64,000 nt of DNA from contig NZ_QFFK01000006.1 in assembly GCF_003149455.1 (NCBI RefSeq), positions 416,279 to 480,278 of the forward strand. Reading direction: 5' to 3'. The number at the start of each line of letters is the position of its first letter. The first letter of the stretch is position 1. The stretch comes from Chitinophaga deserti. Lineage in GTDB: Bacteria > Bacteroidota > Bacteroidia > Chitinophagales > Chitinophagaceae. The translations under genes were made by a program, and so were the position numbers. The notes beneath the pieces were generated by a model. That model was not told where the DNA came from. It saw only the letters and a list, made by a program, of their open reading frames with translations, and made no database searches. Positions 45,359 to 53,727 of the stretch are shown piece after piece.

Positions 45359-46674
45359 GTTTTAAAATAGATCGCCAGTCTGTTGGAGAGTTAAACCTCA
45401 TGGGGAAATTCCGGCAGGGATCGGTGTATTACATTTTCAATAGAGTCAGGACCCGTATCGGGGAGAAGCTGATGGACGAGATGTTTTCCCATCCGCTTAT
45501 AGATGCTGCTGCCATCAACCGGCGGGTGGCGGTGTTTGAGTTTTTCGGGAAAGAGAGTATTGCCTTTCCATTCGAAGCGGATCAGGTGGCGCTGATGCGG
45601 GAGTATGTCGACAGTACAGGCGGTAAGTCGCAGCTGGCAACCACGGCAGATACGTACCTCATGAAGTTGCTGGCGGGTGTGATGAAGGATGGTCGGTATA
45701 AAAACACCCTGCTGCAGTTGCAGGCAACCATAGTAACCCTGAAGAAGTGCTATGGTCTGCTGGAGCGCCTGAAGGGAGAAGATAGCCCTTTAAAGCAGCG
45801 TGTAGATACACTGCTCACGATCATGAATCACAAGGATATCCGGAAGGTGCTGGACAGCGATATCTACAAGGCAATGTCTACCCAAACGGTTGCCGAATAC
45901 GACTTCCTGCTCCGTAACAAGTTTAACAATGAGATGAGAGATGTATTGCATTTCATCGCAGAAACGGATGTATACATCGCGGTTAGCCAGGTTGCACGTG
46001 AGCGGAAGTTCTGCTATGCCCGGGCAATGGAGAAGGAGCAGAACATGTTCCACGCCACCAACCTGAAGCATCCCTGTATCACCAAAGCAGTGGGGAACGA
46101 TATCCTGATGAAAGAAGGCAGCAATGTGATTTTCCTCACCGGTGCCAATATGGCCGGTAAATCTACCTGGATGAAATCCATCGGCATCGGCATGTACATG
46201 GCGCATATCGGTTTTCCTGTGGCGGCTGATGATATGGTGTTTTCCGTACGTGAAGGCCTGTTTTCCAGTATCAACGTAGCCGATAACATTGCTATGGGGT
46301 ACAGTCATTTCTATGCCGAGGTAGTAAGGGTAAAGGATGCCGCTCTGGCTGCCGCCACCGGCGAGCACCTGCTGCTGATGTTTGATGAGCTGTTTAAAGG
46401 TACCAACGTAAAAGATGCCTTTGATGGTACCCTGGCTGTTACCCGCGGTTTCTCCGAATACAACAATTGCCTGTTCATCGTGTCTACCCACATTATCGAA
46501 GTAGGGGAAGCACTGAAAGACCTGCCGAATGTACAGTTCCGTTTCATGCCCACTATACTGGAAGGGAATGTACCCAGGTACACTTACACATTACAGGAGG
46601 GCATTACGGAAGACCGGCAGGGGATGATGATCATCGAAAACGAAGGGATTATCCAGCTTATCAATACTATGTAA
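45355..46674 (+). CDS. MutS-like ATPase without mismatch-recognition domain (copy 2)
   Basis: A 439-residue paralogue of the preceding gene. N-terminal core: FRQGSVYYIFNRVRTRIGEKLMDEMFSHPLIDAAAINRRV. ATPase: GANMAGKSTWMKSIG (about 263-277), LMFDELFKGTNVKDAFDGTLAV (about 339-360) and the switch region LFIVSTHIIEVGEAL. It also lacks MutS domain I. The start overlaps the stop of copy 1 (ATGA), so the two proteins are made in equal amounts and probably form a heterodimer, as MutS ATPases work as dimers with composite sites. The role in this operon is unknown. Confidence 0.9.
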   Translation: MSFKIDRQSVGELNLMGKFRQGSVYYIFNRVRTRIGEKLMDEMFSHPLIDAAAINRRVAVFEFFGKESIAFPFEADQVALMREYVDSTGGKSQLATTADTYLMKLLAGVMKDGRYKNTLLQLQATIVTLKKCYGLLERLKGEDSPLKQRVDTLLTIMNHKDIRKVLDSDIYKAMSTQTVAEYDFLLRNKFNNEMRDVLHFIAETDVYIAVSQVARERKFCYARAMEKEQNMFHATNLKHPCITKAVGNDILMKEGSNVIFLTGANMAGKSTWMKSIGIGMYMAHIGFPVAADDMVFSVREGLFSSINVADNIAMGYSHFYAEVVRVKDAALAAATGEHLLLMFDELFKGTNVKDAFDGTLAVTRGFSEYNNCLFIVSTHIIEVGEALKDLPNVQFRFMPTILEGNVPRYTYTLQEGITEDRQGMMIIENEGIIQLINTM

Positions 46675-46743
46675 CCATATCGCTCACCTGATACTGTCGC
46701 GGTCATCTGCCGCGATGGAAAGTTTCTTAAAATTACCAATAGC

Positions 46744-48225
46744 ATGAAGCAATTGATTGCATCAGGGATGCTCATGTCCCTGCTTTCCACATCCGCGCTG
46801 GCGCAGTTACAACCTTTTACCGGGTTTACCAGGCAGGATCTGAAGGATGATTTTATATATGCTACAGACCTGTTGAAGAAACAGCACCCGAATCCTTATA
46901 AGTTTACGGATACGGCCACGTTTAACCGCAGGCTGGATTCACTGATGAACCGGCTGGATCAGGATCCGTCGCTCATGAGCGCTTTGCGGTATTCTCCCGT
47001 ACAGTTGTTTAACGACGTTCACCTGAAGCTGGATTACGACGAAGAACGTGTGATAGATGTATTCTATGGCATCCATCACTTCCCGCTGGCTACCACCACA
47101 TTTAAGGATAAGATCATTGTAAACGCCAAAGGCGAACCGATCCCTTTCGGCGCGGAGATCCTGAGCATTAATAAGAAAACAGCGGCCAGCCTGCTTAGTG
47201 AAATCGGATACGCTACCTATAGCGATGGTTTCATCCGCACTGGTTCAGACCGTACCGGCGTAAACCTGAGCCTGTTTATCAGCCTGGTTTTCCCCGAAGC
47301 CCCCAGCTATGAAGTAGTGTATAAAGAATACGGCGCTAAGAACACCGTTACCACACAGCTGAAAGCCGTTGATGCTAAAACAGGGTATCATAACCGTAAC
47401 CTCGGAGAGCTTCCCTTTAATACCTTCCTGAAGCGTGCTTACGTAACAAAGGAATATCTGGATAATGAATCGACTGGGGTGTTAACCGTGCTCACATTCA
47501 TGCTCCAGGAGAACGCTATGTATAAGGAGCTGAGTGATTTCTTCGCGGAAGTAAAGAAGCGGAATATTAAGAACGTGATTATCGATATCCGCTCAAACGG
47601 CGGCGGTAACCCCAACATGTCTGCCCTGTTGTATTCCTTCGTGGCTTTAAAGCCCTTTGATAATGTGTTCAACTACCGTACAAAAAACATCGATATCCAT
47701 GATCCGGAGAACCTGCTGAACGGGTATGGCACCAAAATGGGGGAAGAAGAGATCAGGCAGACCGCGAATTTCCTGAAGCAACGCTTCGATTACGACAGTT
47801 CCGCAGGTTTTTACTACGGCAATGCCCGTCTGACGGAAGGCTCTATTGTCAACTACCCGCCGGATAAGAACAACTTTAAGGGCGACGTCTATATTCTGAT
47901 CAGCGGCGGCACGGTAAGCGCGGCCACCTACTTTGCAGCGCTGGTAAAGAATAATAAGCGCGGTGTGCTGGTAGGCACGGAAACCGGCAGCGGAGAGGCT
48001 TCCACAACGGCGGCCTGGTTCAATACCTATACGCTGCCTAAAACAAAAAGCAGGCTGACGGTGCCGATGAGTGAAATATATTTCATGAAGGCCAAAGAAG
48101 ACAACGGACGCGGTTGCCAGCCCGATAAAGAACTCACATTCGGGCAATTTCAGCAGTATATCCGTGCCGGTAAAGATCCCGAGATACAGTATACCCTGGA
48201 TCTGATCCGGTCTGGTAAGCGTTAA
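46744..48225 (+). CDS. Secreted S41-family peptidase
   Basis: A 493-residue protein with signal peptide (cleavage near ALA-Q). The N-terminal helical part (QLQPFTGFTRQDLKDDFIYATDLLKKQHPNPYKF) is typical of Bacteroidota S41 proteins. The core has NVIIDIRSNGGGNPNMSALL and ILISGGTVSAATYFAALVKN, where Ser392 is the expected nucleophile. No PDZ domain is evident. It probably acts in the periplasm. It ends the operon, 69 bases after copy 2 of the MutS-like genes and before a strong terminator. It may cleave the peptide imported or exported by this system, or process one of its components. Confidence 0.9.
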   Translation: MKQLIASGMLMSLLSTSALAQLQPFTGFTRQDLKDDFIYATDLLKKQHPNPYKFTDTATFNRRLDSLMNRLDQDPSLMSALRYSPVQLFNDVHLKLDYDEERVIDVFYGIHHFPLATTTFKDKIIVNAKGEPIPFGAEILSINKKTAASLLSEIGYATYSDGFIRTGSDRTGVNLSLFISLVFPEAPSYEVVYKEYGAKNTVTTQLKAVDAKTGYHNRNLGELPFNTFLKRAYVTKEYLDNESTGVLTVLTFMLQENAMYKELSDFFAEVKKRNIKNVIIDIRSNGGGNPNMSALLYSFVALKPFDNVFNYRTKNIDIHDPENLLNGYGTKMGEEEIRQTANFLKQRFDYDSSAGFYYGNARLTEGSIVNYPPDKNNFKGDVYILISGGTVSAATYFAALVKNNKRGVLVGTETGSGEASTTAAWFNTYTLPKTKSRLTVPMSEIYFMKAKEDNGRGCQPDKELTFGQFQQYIRAGKDPEIQYTLDLIRSGKR

Positions 48226-48337
48226 TATCCTGAAATCGTATCCTTTGAATACTCGTGAAACCCGGGAGGATAGTACCGTCCGTAATTCAACGTTGCTTTT
48301 ATCATTCCACGTTGTACTCTCCTCCGCCAGGTAAATT

Positions 48338-48371
48338 AAATAGCCGCCTCAGCTTTTTGAGGCGGCTATTT
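48338..48371. terminator. Bidirectional terminator after the S41 peptidase gene
   Basis: AAATAGCCGCCTCA (48338-48351) and TGAGGCGGCTATTT (48358-48371) form a perfect 14-bp stem with a 6-base loop, followed by T-runs on both strands. It closes the 33.1-48.2 kb operon and the convergent ABC operon. Confidence 0.9.
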
Positions 48372-48389
48372 TTTATCCCAAAGTTAATA

Positions 48390-49145
48390 TTACCCCTGTT
48401 TCCTGTACACCCTGCCCGCCACAAAACAGGCTACCACCATAATCCCCACGCACCATGCCAGTCCAACCCATATTCCGCTGCCCACAGGCTGATTTGATAA
48501 TAATGCACGAATGGCTTCCACGATAGGGGTAACGGGCTGGTGCTCGGCAAAGGCGCGAACCGGCCCGGGCATGGTGGCAGTGGGTACGAACGCAGAACTG
48601 ATCAGCGGGAAGAAATGAATGGGATATGCTATAACGCCCGCGCCGTCTACCGAATTGGCCGATAACCCGGCAATGGCTGCAATCCACGTAAGGGCAAGGG
48701 TAAACACCCCGATAATACCAGCTACCGCCAGCCACGACATTACGCCGGCTGGTGAGCGGAAACCCATCATCAACGCCACCAATACAATCACGGTCAGGGA
48801 TACCGCATTGGAGACAAGGGAGGTCAGCACATGCCCCCACAACGCGGCAGACCGGGCCACCGGCATGGAGTTAAACCGTTCGAAGATACCCCGCTGTTTA
48901 TCGAGGAACAGGCGGTATGATACATAGCCTATACTGTTGGCCACCGCAATCAGCAGGATGCCGGGCAACAGGTAATTTACATAGTTGTCAGTTCCCGCCT
49001 GAATCGCACCGCCCAGAACATAAACAAACAGCAGCATCATTGCGATCGGCATGATGGTAACGGTGATAATAGTATCCAGGCTGCGGAATACATGGCGCAA
49101 ACTGCGTCCGAGCATGACGCGCATATCTGAGAAATAGTGTTGCAT
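48390..49145 (-). CDS. ABC-2 type permease, DrrB-like
   Basis: A 251-residue inner-membrane protein with six hydrophobic helices. It opens with RSLRHVFRSLDTIITVTIMPIAMMLLFVYVLGGAI and has the ABC-2 block KQRGIFERFNSMPVARSAALWGHVLT plus AGVIAYPIHFFPLISSAFVPTATMPGPVRAF. This fits the daunorubicin-resistance (DrrB) exporter family. It follows its ATPase by 12 bases. The transported compound is unknown; small-molecule or antibiotic export is the family role. Confidence 0.92.
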   Translation of the reverse strand: MQHYFSDMRVMLGRSLRHVFRSLDTIITVTIMPIAMMLLFVYVLGGAIQAGTDNYVNYLLPGILLIAVANSIGYVSYRLFLDKQRGIFERFNSMPVARSAALWGHVLTSLVSNAVSLTVIVLVALMMGFRSPAGVMSWLAVAGIIGVFTLALTWIAAIAGLSANSVDGAGVIAYPIHFFPLISSAFVPTATMPGPVRAFAEHQPVTPIVEAIRALLSNQPVGSGIWVGLAWCVGIMVVACFVAGRVYRKQG

Positions 49146-49157
49146 AGTTTTATCTAT

Positions 49158-49916
49158 TTATTGTTGCTGATTGTTGCCAATGATGGAAAGGAATATTTCT
49201 TCCAGCGTAGGCTGTTTTTCAATGTATTCGACCTTTGCGGGAGGGAACAGCTTTTTCAGCGACTCCAGCGTACCACTGACGATGATCTTACCGTCGTGAA
49301 GTATAGCGATCCGGTCTGCCAGCTGCTCCGCTTCCTCGAGATATTGCGTTGTAAGGAAAACCGTGGCGCCGCTTCGGGCCATCTCCCTGATGATCTTCCA
49401 TACTTCGATCCTGGCTTCGGGGTCAAGGCCGGTAGTAGGTTCGTCGAGGAAAATGACAGGAGAGTTACCCACGAGGCTCATGGCAAGGTCGAGCCTGCGG
49501 CGCATACCCCCGGAATAGCCGGATGCACGCCGGTCTGCCGCATCTGTCAACTTGAAGCGGTGAAGTAAATCATCTGCAACCTGCCGCGGATCCTTGAGAT
49601 GCCGGAGCCGGGCTATCATAATGAGGTTTTCCCGGCCGGTCAGTATCTCGTCTACGGCGGCAAACTGTCCCGTGAGGCTGATCGACTGCCGTACCAGCCC
49701 GGGCTGGGCAACCACATCGTGCCCATTCACCATAACCTGGCCGCTGTCGGGTGGCAATAGCGTGGAAAGGATGCGGATCATCGTAGTTTTACCGGATCCA
49801 TTAGATCCTAAAAGGGCGAAAATGCTGCCCTTTTCCACTTCAAGATCCACTCCCTTCAGGACATGGAGGTTCCTGTAGGACTTATGCAGTCCTGTCACTT
49901 GAATTGATTTTTGCAT
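49158..49916 (-). CDS. ABC transporter ATP-binding protein, DrrA-like
   Basis: A 252-residue ATPase. Walker A is LLGSNGSGKTTMIRIL, the signature is ASGYSGGMRRRLDLAMSL, Walker B is VIFLDEPTTGLDPEAR, and the DrrA-type C-terminus ends in KVEYIEKQPTLEEIFLSIIG. It is 10 bases downstream of the XRE/pentapeptide gene and 12 bases upstream of the permease, so all three form one operon. It energises export by the DrrB-like partner. Confidence 0.94.
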   Translation of the reverse strand: MQKSIQVTGLHKSYRNLHVLKGVDLEVEKGSIFALLGSNGSGKTTMIRILSTLLPPDSGQVMVNGHDVVAQPGLVRQSISLTGQFAAVDEILTGRENLIMIARLRHLKDPRQVADDLLHRFKLTDAADRRASGYSGGMRRRLDLAMSLVGNSPVIFLDEPTTGLDPEARIEVWKIIREMARSGATVFLTTQYLEEAEQLADRIAILHDGKIIVSGTLESLKKLFPPAKVEYIEKQPTLEEIFLSIIGNNQQQ

Positions 49917-49926
49917 GTATTAGGTT

Positions 49927-50865
49927 TTAGATGATGGAGACCTGGGAAACATCAGCGCCAATGCCTTTAAGCGCGGCATAAGTCAGCTTGTCCATTTTGG
50001 CCCCCTCGAATGAGATGGTTTTGATAGCCCTGTAGTACCTGTTGGTGAGGGTAAACGTGGGTATAAAAGATACATTGTTGAGCGTGGCCCCTTTGAACGA
50101 AACGTCATTCAGCGCAGCCTTGTCGAACCGTACGCCGGTAAAGGTCAGTCCGTCCAATACCATTTCTCTCAGATCACAATATTTGAAATCGACATCCAGG
50201 AAGGCGCATTGTTCGAAGCGCGTATTTCTCAGATCAATCATATTAAGCGTTACCCCTGTAAATGTAATATCAGAGAAGATTACTCCGGCCATGCCGGTTT
50301 TATCGAATTCTGTGCGTACCAGTGTGGTATGATGGAAACTCGATCCCGCCAGTTCCAGTACAGAAAAGCGGCAGTCGGTCAGGTTCGCGCCGTCGAAATT
50401 GGCTGCCCGTGTGTCACTTGCCCTGAACATGCTGCCGGTGAGGTCAGCACCTGAGAAATCGGCTCCGGTTAGGGTACTCGCTTCAAACCTGCCTTTATGT
50501 GCTATAACACCGGCAAAATCCCCTTTTTCATGATTGCCCGCACTAAAATTGGTCAGTAATTGCCTGCCGGAGACTGGGAGTGGGGCGGTTTTAAGGGATG
50601 GAGGAGTATGGCCCATATTTTCTTCTACCGGCTGCGAGGGTACTTCGCTGTCCGGGGTGGTAAAGCTCTCCGAGAAGTAATTAAAGTCTACCCCGAATAT
50701 CTCGGCTAAACGGTTAAATGTAACTATGTCCGGCGCAGACTCCCCGCGTTCCCACTTCCCGACAGCCTGCGGACTGATAAACAGCAGCCGGGCTACCTGT
50801 GCCTGAGACATGCTCTTATCTTTTCGCGCTTTGGCAATTTTGCCGCCTATAATCCTGGAATCCAT
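49927..50865 (-). CDS. XRE-family regulator fused to pentapeptide repeats
   Basis: A 312-residue protein. Residues 1-70 are an XRE helix-turn-helix (GGKIAKARKDKSMSQAQVARLLFISPQAVGKWERGESAPDIVTFNRLAEIFGVD). After a polar linker, residues about 110-300 contain some 17-19 pentapeptide-like units (TLTGADFSGADLTGSMF, AANFDGANLTDCRF and so on), which would fold into a right-handed quadrilateral helix. The Met at 50865 begins the HTH; the frame reaches 50907 through the promoter. It leads the DrrAB-type exporter operon. The repeats could sense a drug, a protein or DNA. Confidence 0.9.
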   Translation of the reverse strand: MDSRIIGGKIAKARKDKSMSQAQVARLLFISPQAVGKWERGESAPDIVTFNRLAEIFGVDFNYFSESFTTPDSEVPSQPVEENMGHTPPSLKTAPLPVSGRQLLTNFSAGNHEKGDFAGVIAHKGRFEASTLTGADFSGADLTGSMFRASDTRAANFDGANLTDCRFSVLELAGSSFHHTTLVRTEFDKTGMAGVIFSDITFTGVTLNMIDLRNTRFEQCAFLDVDFKYCDLREMVLDGLTFTGVRFDKAALNDVSFKGATLNNVSFIPTFTLTNRYYRAIKTISFEGAKMDKLTYAALKGIGADVSQVSII

Positions 50866-50904
50866 ATCTGCATTTTTGGTGAGTACTTTACAGTGATGAT
50901 TCGG

Positions 50905-50912
50905 CAAAGTTA
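50905..50912 (-). promoter_or_regulatory. -7 element of the XRE/ABC operon
   Basis: On the minus strand TAACTTTG matches TAnnTTTG, 39 bases before the start codon at 50865. No clear -33 TTTG was found at standard spacing. Confidence 0.45.
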
Positions 50913-50950
50913 TTCCGGATCAGACCTAAAATCACTAAAAACATCGCTCC

Positions 50951-50981
50951 TTTTAGTTGTCTTCACACCACTTTTGGTTGT
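50951..50981 (+). repeat. Two TTTTrGTTGT direct repeats, 21-base step
   Basis: TTTTAGTTGT (50951-50960) and TTTTGGTTGT (50972-50981) lie about 40-70 bases upstream of the XRE operon -7 box, two helical turns apart. They are a plausible binding site for the XRE protein. The rest of 50866-51267 holds the promoter and the terminator at 51046. Confidence 0.35.
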
Positions 50982-51045
50982 TTTTTAACAAAATACAGTT
51001 GTTTAGGAGGGGGATAAGGTAATATCAGGATATTTAGACCGGCAA

Positions 51046-51084
51046 AAAGACAAAAGACGCTACCTCATAGCGCCTTTTGTCTTT
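51046..51084 (-). terminator. Terminator downstream of the GH92 gene
   Basis: AAAGACAAAAGACGCTA (51046-51062) and TAGCGCCTTTTGTCTTT (51068-51084) form a 17-bp stem with one mismatch and a 5-base loop. It lies 184 bases downstream of the GH92 stop on the minus strand; the gap between shows no gene. Confidence 0.75.
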
Positions 51085-51267
51085 ATTATTCCAGATAGAA
51101 GAATACGGGGGGCATAGCATGCAACGAGCGTCGAAAGTTGAGGATGCGGTGCAGATATCAGGTGGTCCATTGGAAATCCGGTTAATACTGGAATGCCACG
51201 ATAGTACATAAAACACAGAAGCAGGGCTGTAATTCCCAGCTTCTGCTATCCTGTCTTTTAACCGGAA

Positions 51268-53625
51268 TTAGTATCTGTCTTTAGGCTGGCTGCCCATTTC
51301 AAGCACCAGTTTGCCGCCATTCACAACCGAGTTGAACAGCATATGCGTATCCTTCAGCCGTTTTCCATTCAGCGTAAGCTGCTGCACATAAGCATTGGTT
51401 TTGCTGTTGTTCTTCGTCTCTATTATGAACTCCCTTCCTTTATAGTAACGGTTGTTTAGCCGGATAGTGACTTTATCGAACAGTGGGCTGCTAATTCCAA
51501 ACGAAGGGGTAGTGTCAGTAAGACCTTTCACGTCAAATAAGCCAATGGAGCTGATAACGTACCAGGCGCCCAGTTGCCCCTGGTCTTCGTCCTGCCCATA
51601 GCCATAACCATGAATACCTTCAGTGCCATAAAAATCATTGAGGATGGCGCGCACCCATTTCTGGGTTAAGGAAGCATAACCGATGTCATTAAACAGCCAG
51701 GAAATATGTAAGCAGGGCTGATTGCCATGATTATAAAGTGTTTCAAGTCCTGCGAAGGCATCTATCTGCTTACCGCCCCCGAAAATCAACTTTTGCGCAA
51801 CGGTAAAGATACTGTCCAGCCGCTGACTGAAAAGCGGAGGCCCAAGCTTCTCTGCCAGGCCTTTTACATCGTGTGGCACGTAAAAGGTATACTGCCAGGC
51901 GTTCCCTTCCTGGAATCCGCGCCATACCTGTAATGGATTAAAGTTTTCAATAAACTCCCCATTGGCTTTCCGCGGACGAATAAAGTTAGTGGAAGAATCG
52001 TAGAGCCGTTCCCAGCCTTTGGACAGGTACATCAGCCTGTTATAATCACTGGTTTTGTTCAGTTGTTTTGCCCATTGTGCCACTGCCCAGGCACTATATG
52101 AATATTCCAGTGTATGCGAAGCGGAGAAGCCATCCGTATCTGCGTCAACAGGAACATACCCGTATTTTGTAAACGATTTCGTGTTCATCTTACCAGCTCC
52201 TAAGGGGCGGTTGTCGCCTTCCAGTTCGTTTTTCAGGGCCGCTTCATAGGCAGTTTTCAGATCAAAATCCCGGATGCCGCATTGGTAGGCGCCTGCAAAC
52301 AAGGTAGTCAACAAATTGGTACCTACCCCGGAAACATAACGGCCATTGGCCAGCCCGTCGGCCAGCCAGCCTGCATCTTTATACGTTTGTAAATGACTGC
52401 TCAGGTAATCCGACTGATATTCAGGATATACCAGCATCCACAGCTGTGAAAGGTTCCATTGTACACCCCATGCTGCATCGGTATTATAGATGTTATGAAC
52501 GGGTTTATTGTTCTGTAATGGTAACTGCCCGGTTTTACCATCATTGCGCGGGTATGCACCGTTAACATCGTTGGCAAGCCCTCTTCCCAACAATGCATGG
52601 TAAAGGCCTGTATAGAATTTGATTTTATCGGCTTTGTTTGATGTTTCCACACGGATCCGTCCTAAATAATCTTCCCAGACTTTACCGGCATTTTCCTTAG
52701 CCTGGTCAAAATTGAGGTTGGCTGCTTCCTTCAGCAGGTTCAGGCGTGCGTTGGCAACCGAAGTGTAAGACAGGCCCGTCTTAACCGTAATGGTTTCAGG
52801 GGTGTTGGATCCAAAAGTCAGGTACATGCCGGCACCCGCACCTGAAACTTCGGTTTTTCCTGGCTGTACATCGTTGCCCTTAAAAGTACCCCAGGAGGCA
52901 GGAGCATGATCGGTAACGGCAGAAAAATAGAGCGTAACGGTTGCGCCCGGCTGGTATTTTTTTACGTATTCCGGCTCGGTGATTACCCAGCCTTCAATCC
53001 GGCCATCACTCGTTTTAGTGACGTATGCGTCTTTCACCCGTCCGCTTTCGCCCTGCTGGTTGCCGATGTCGAACAGGATATGATGCGCTGCACCTGCAGG
53101 GTAGCTGTACCGCTGAAAGGCAACGCGTGGTGTGGCGGTCAGTTCTGCTTTAATTTGATAATCTTTCAGGAGTACGGAGTAGTAGCCTGCTGTGGCAATT
53201 TCATCCGAACGGTCGAAGCGCGAGCGGTAGCCCTTGCCGGTTGTATCATTAACCGTACCGGGGATGGTTTTGAGCTTACCGGTAGCGGGCATCAGCACAA
53301 TTCCGCCAACCTGGAACTCATGCAGGCAGGGGAAGCCTTCAATTGTTTTATCCCTGTAATCATATCCGGTAGCTTCCCATCCGCTTTTGTTACCCAGATG
53401 CCCGTTGGTGGAAGGGGCAGGTTTGGCCATCCCAAACGGCATGGCTCCCGGGGTAAAGTGAAACCAGCGGGCATGCGCAGTACCTATTCTGGGATCCACA
53501 TACTGAGATAAAGCTTCCTGGGTAGCATTTGGTCCCTTATATCCACCAGTTAAAACCTTCCTGGAACAGGAGAATAATAGCAGCGAAAACAACACGCCCA
53601 GACTATAGCAGCTTTTTACATTCAT
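51268..53625 (-). CDS. GH92-family secreted glycosidase (alpha-mannosidase type)
   Basis: A 785-residue lipoprotein-like secreted enzyme (lipobox LFSC at about residue 20). The N-terminal beta-sandwich starts QYVDPRIGTAHARWFHFTPGAMPFGMAKPAPS; the (alpha/alpha)6 barrel has SASHTLEYSYSAWAVAQWA, FQEGNAWQYTFYVPHDV (the Glu near 569 is the likely acid), YNHGNQPCLHISWLFND and DEDQGQLGAWYVISSIGLF, all GH92 signatures. The region usually reading S-H-T-H is replaced by CLHEFQVGGIVLMPATG, so it is a divergent member and specificity may differ from alpha-1,2-mannosidase. It is divergent from an AraC regulator and lacks SusC/SusD. Confidence 0.9.
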   Translation of the reverse strand: MNVKSCYSLGVLFSLLLFSCSRKVLTGGYKGPNATQEALSQYVDPRIGTAHARWFHFTPGAMPFGMAKPAPSTNGHLGNKSGWEATGYDYRDKTIEGFPCLHEFQVGGIVLMPATGKLKTIPGTVNDTTGKGYRSRFDRSDEIATAGYYSVLLKDYQIKAELTATPRVAFQRYSYPAGAAHHILFDIGNQQGESGRVKDAYVTKTSDGRIEGWVITEPEYVKKYQPGATVTLYFSAVTDHAPASWGTFKGNDVQPGKTEVSGAGAGMYLTFGSNTPETITVKTGLSYTSVANARLNLLKEAANLNFDQAKENAGKVWEDYLGRIRVETSNKADKIKFYTGLYHALLGRGLANDVNGAYPRNDGKTGQLPLQNNKPVHNIYNTDAAWGVQWNLSQLWMLVYPEYQSDYLSSHLQTYKDAGWLADGLANGRYVSGVGTNLLTTLFAGAYQCGIRDFDLKTAYEAALKNELEGDNRPLGAGKMNTKSFTKYGYVPVDADTDGFSASHTLEYSYSAWAVAQWAKQLNKTSDYNRLMYLSKGWERLYDSSTNFIRPRKANGEFIENFNPLQVWRGFQEGNAWQYTFYVPHDVKGLAEKLGPPLFSQRLDSIFTVAQKLIFGGGKQIDAFAGLETLYNHGNQPCLHISWLFNDIGYASLTQKWVRAILNDFYGTEGIHGYGYGQDEDQGQLGAWYVISSIGLFDVKGLTDTTPSFGISSPLFDKVTIRLNNRYYKGREFIIETKNNSKTNAYVQQLTLNGKRLKDTHMLFNSVVNGGKLVLEMGSQPKDRY

Positions 53626-53727
53626 ACGGTTTTAATTATTTGAATACGTATGTAAAAGTATTTTGTTGCTGTTGGAGATAAAAGTACATTTATCACTATT
53701 TACTTATACTATCTTACGATTTTTTTG

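Noticed and set aside
44045..46674. Interpretation of the two MutS-like genes as a mismatch repair locus
   Set aside because: Domain I with the mismatch-reading Phe-x-Glu motif is missing, no mutL lies nearby, and the flanking genes are transport genes.
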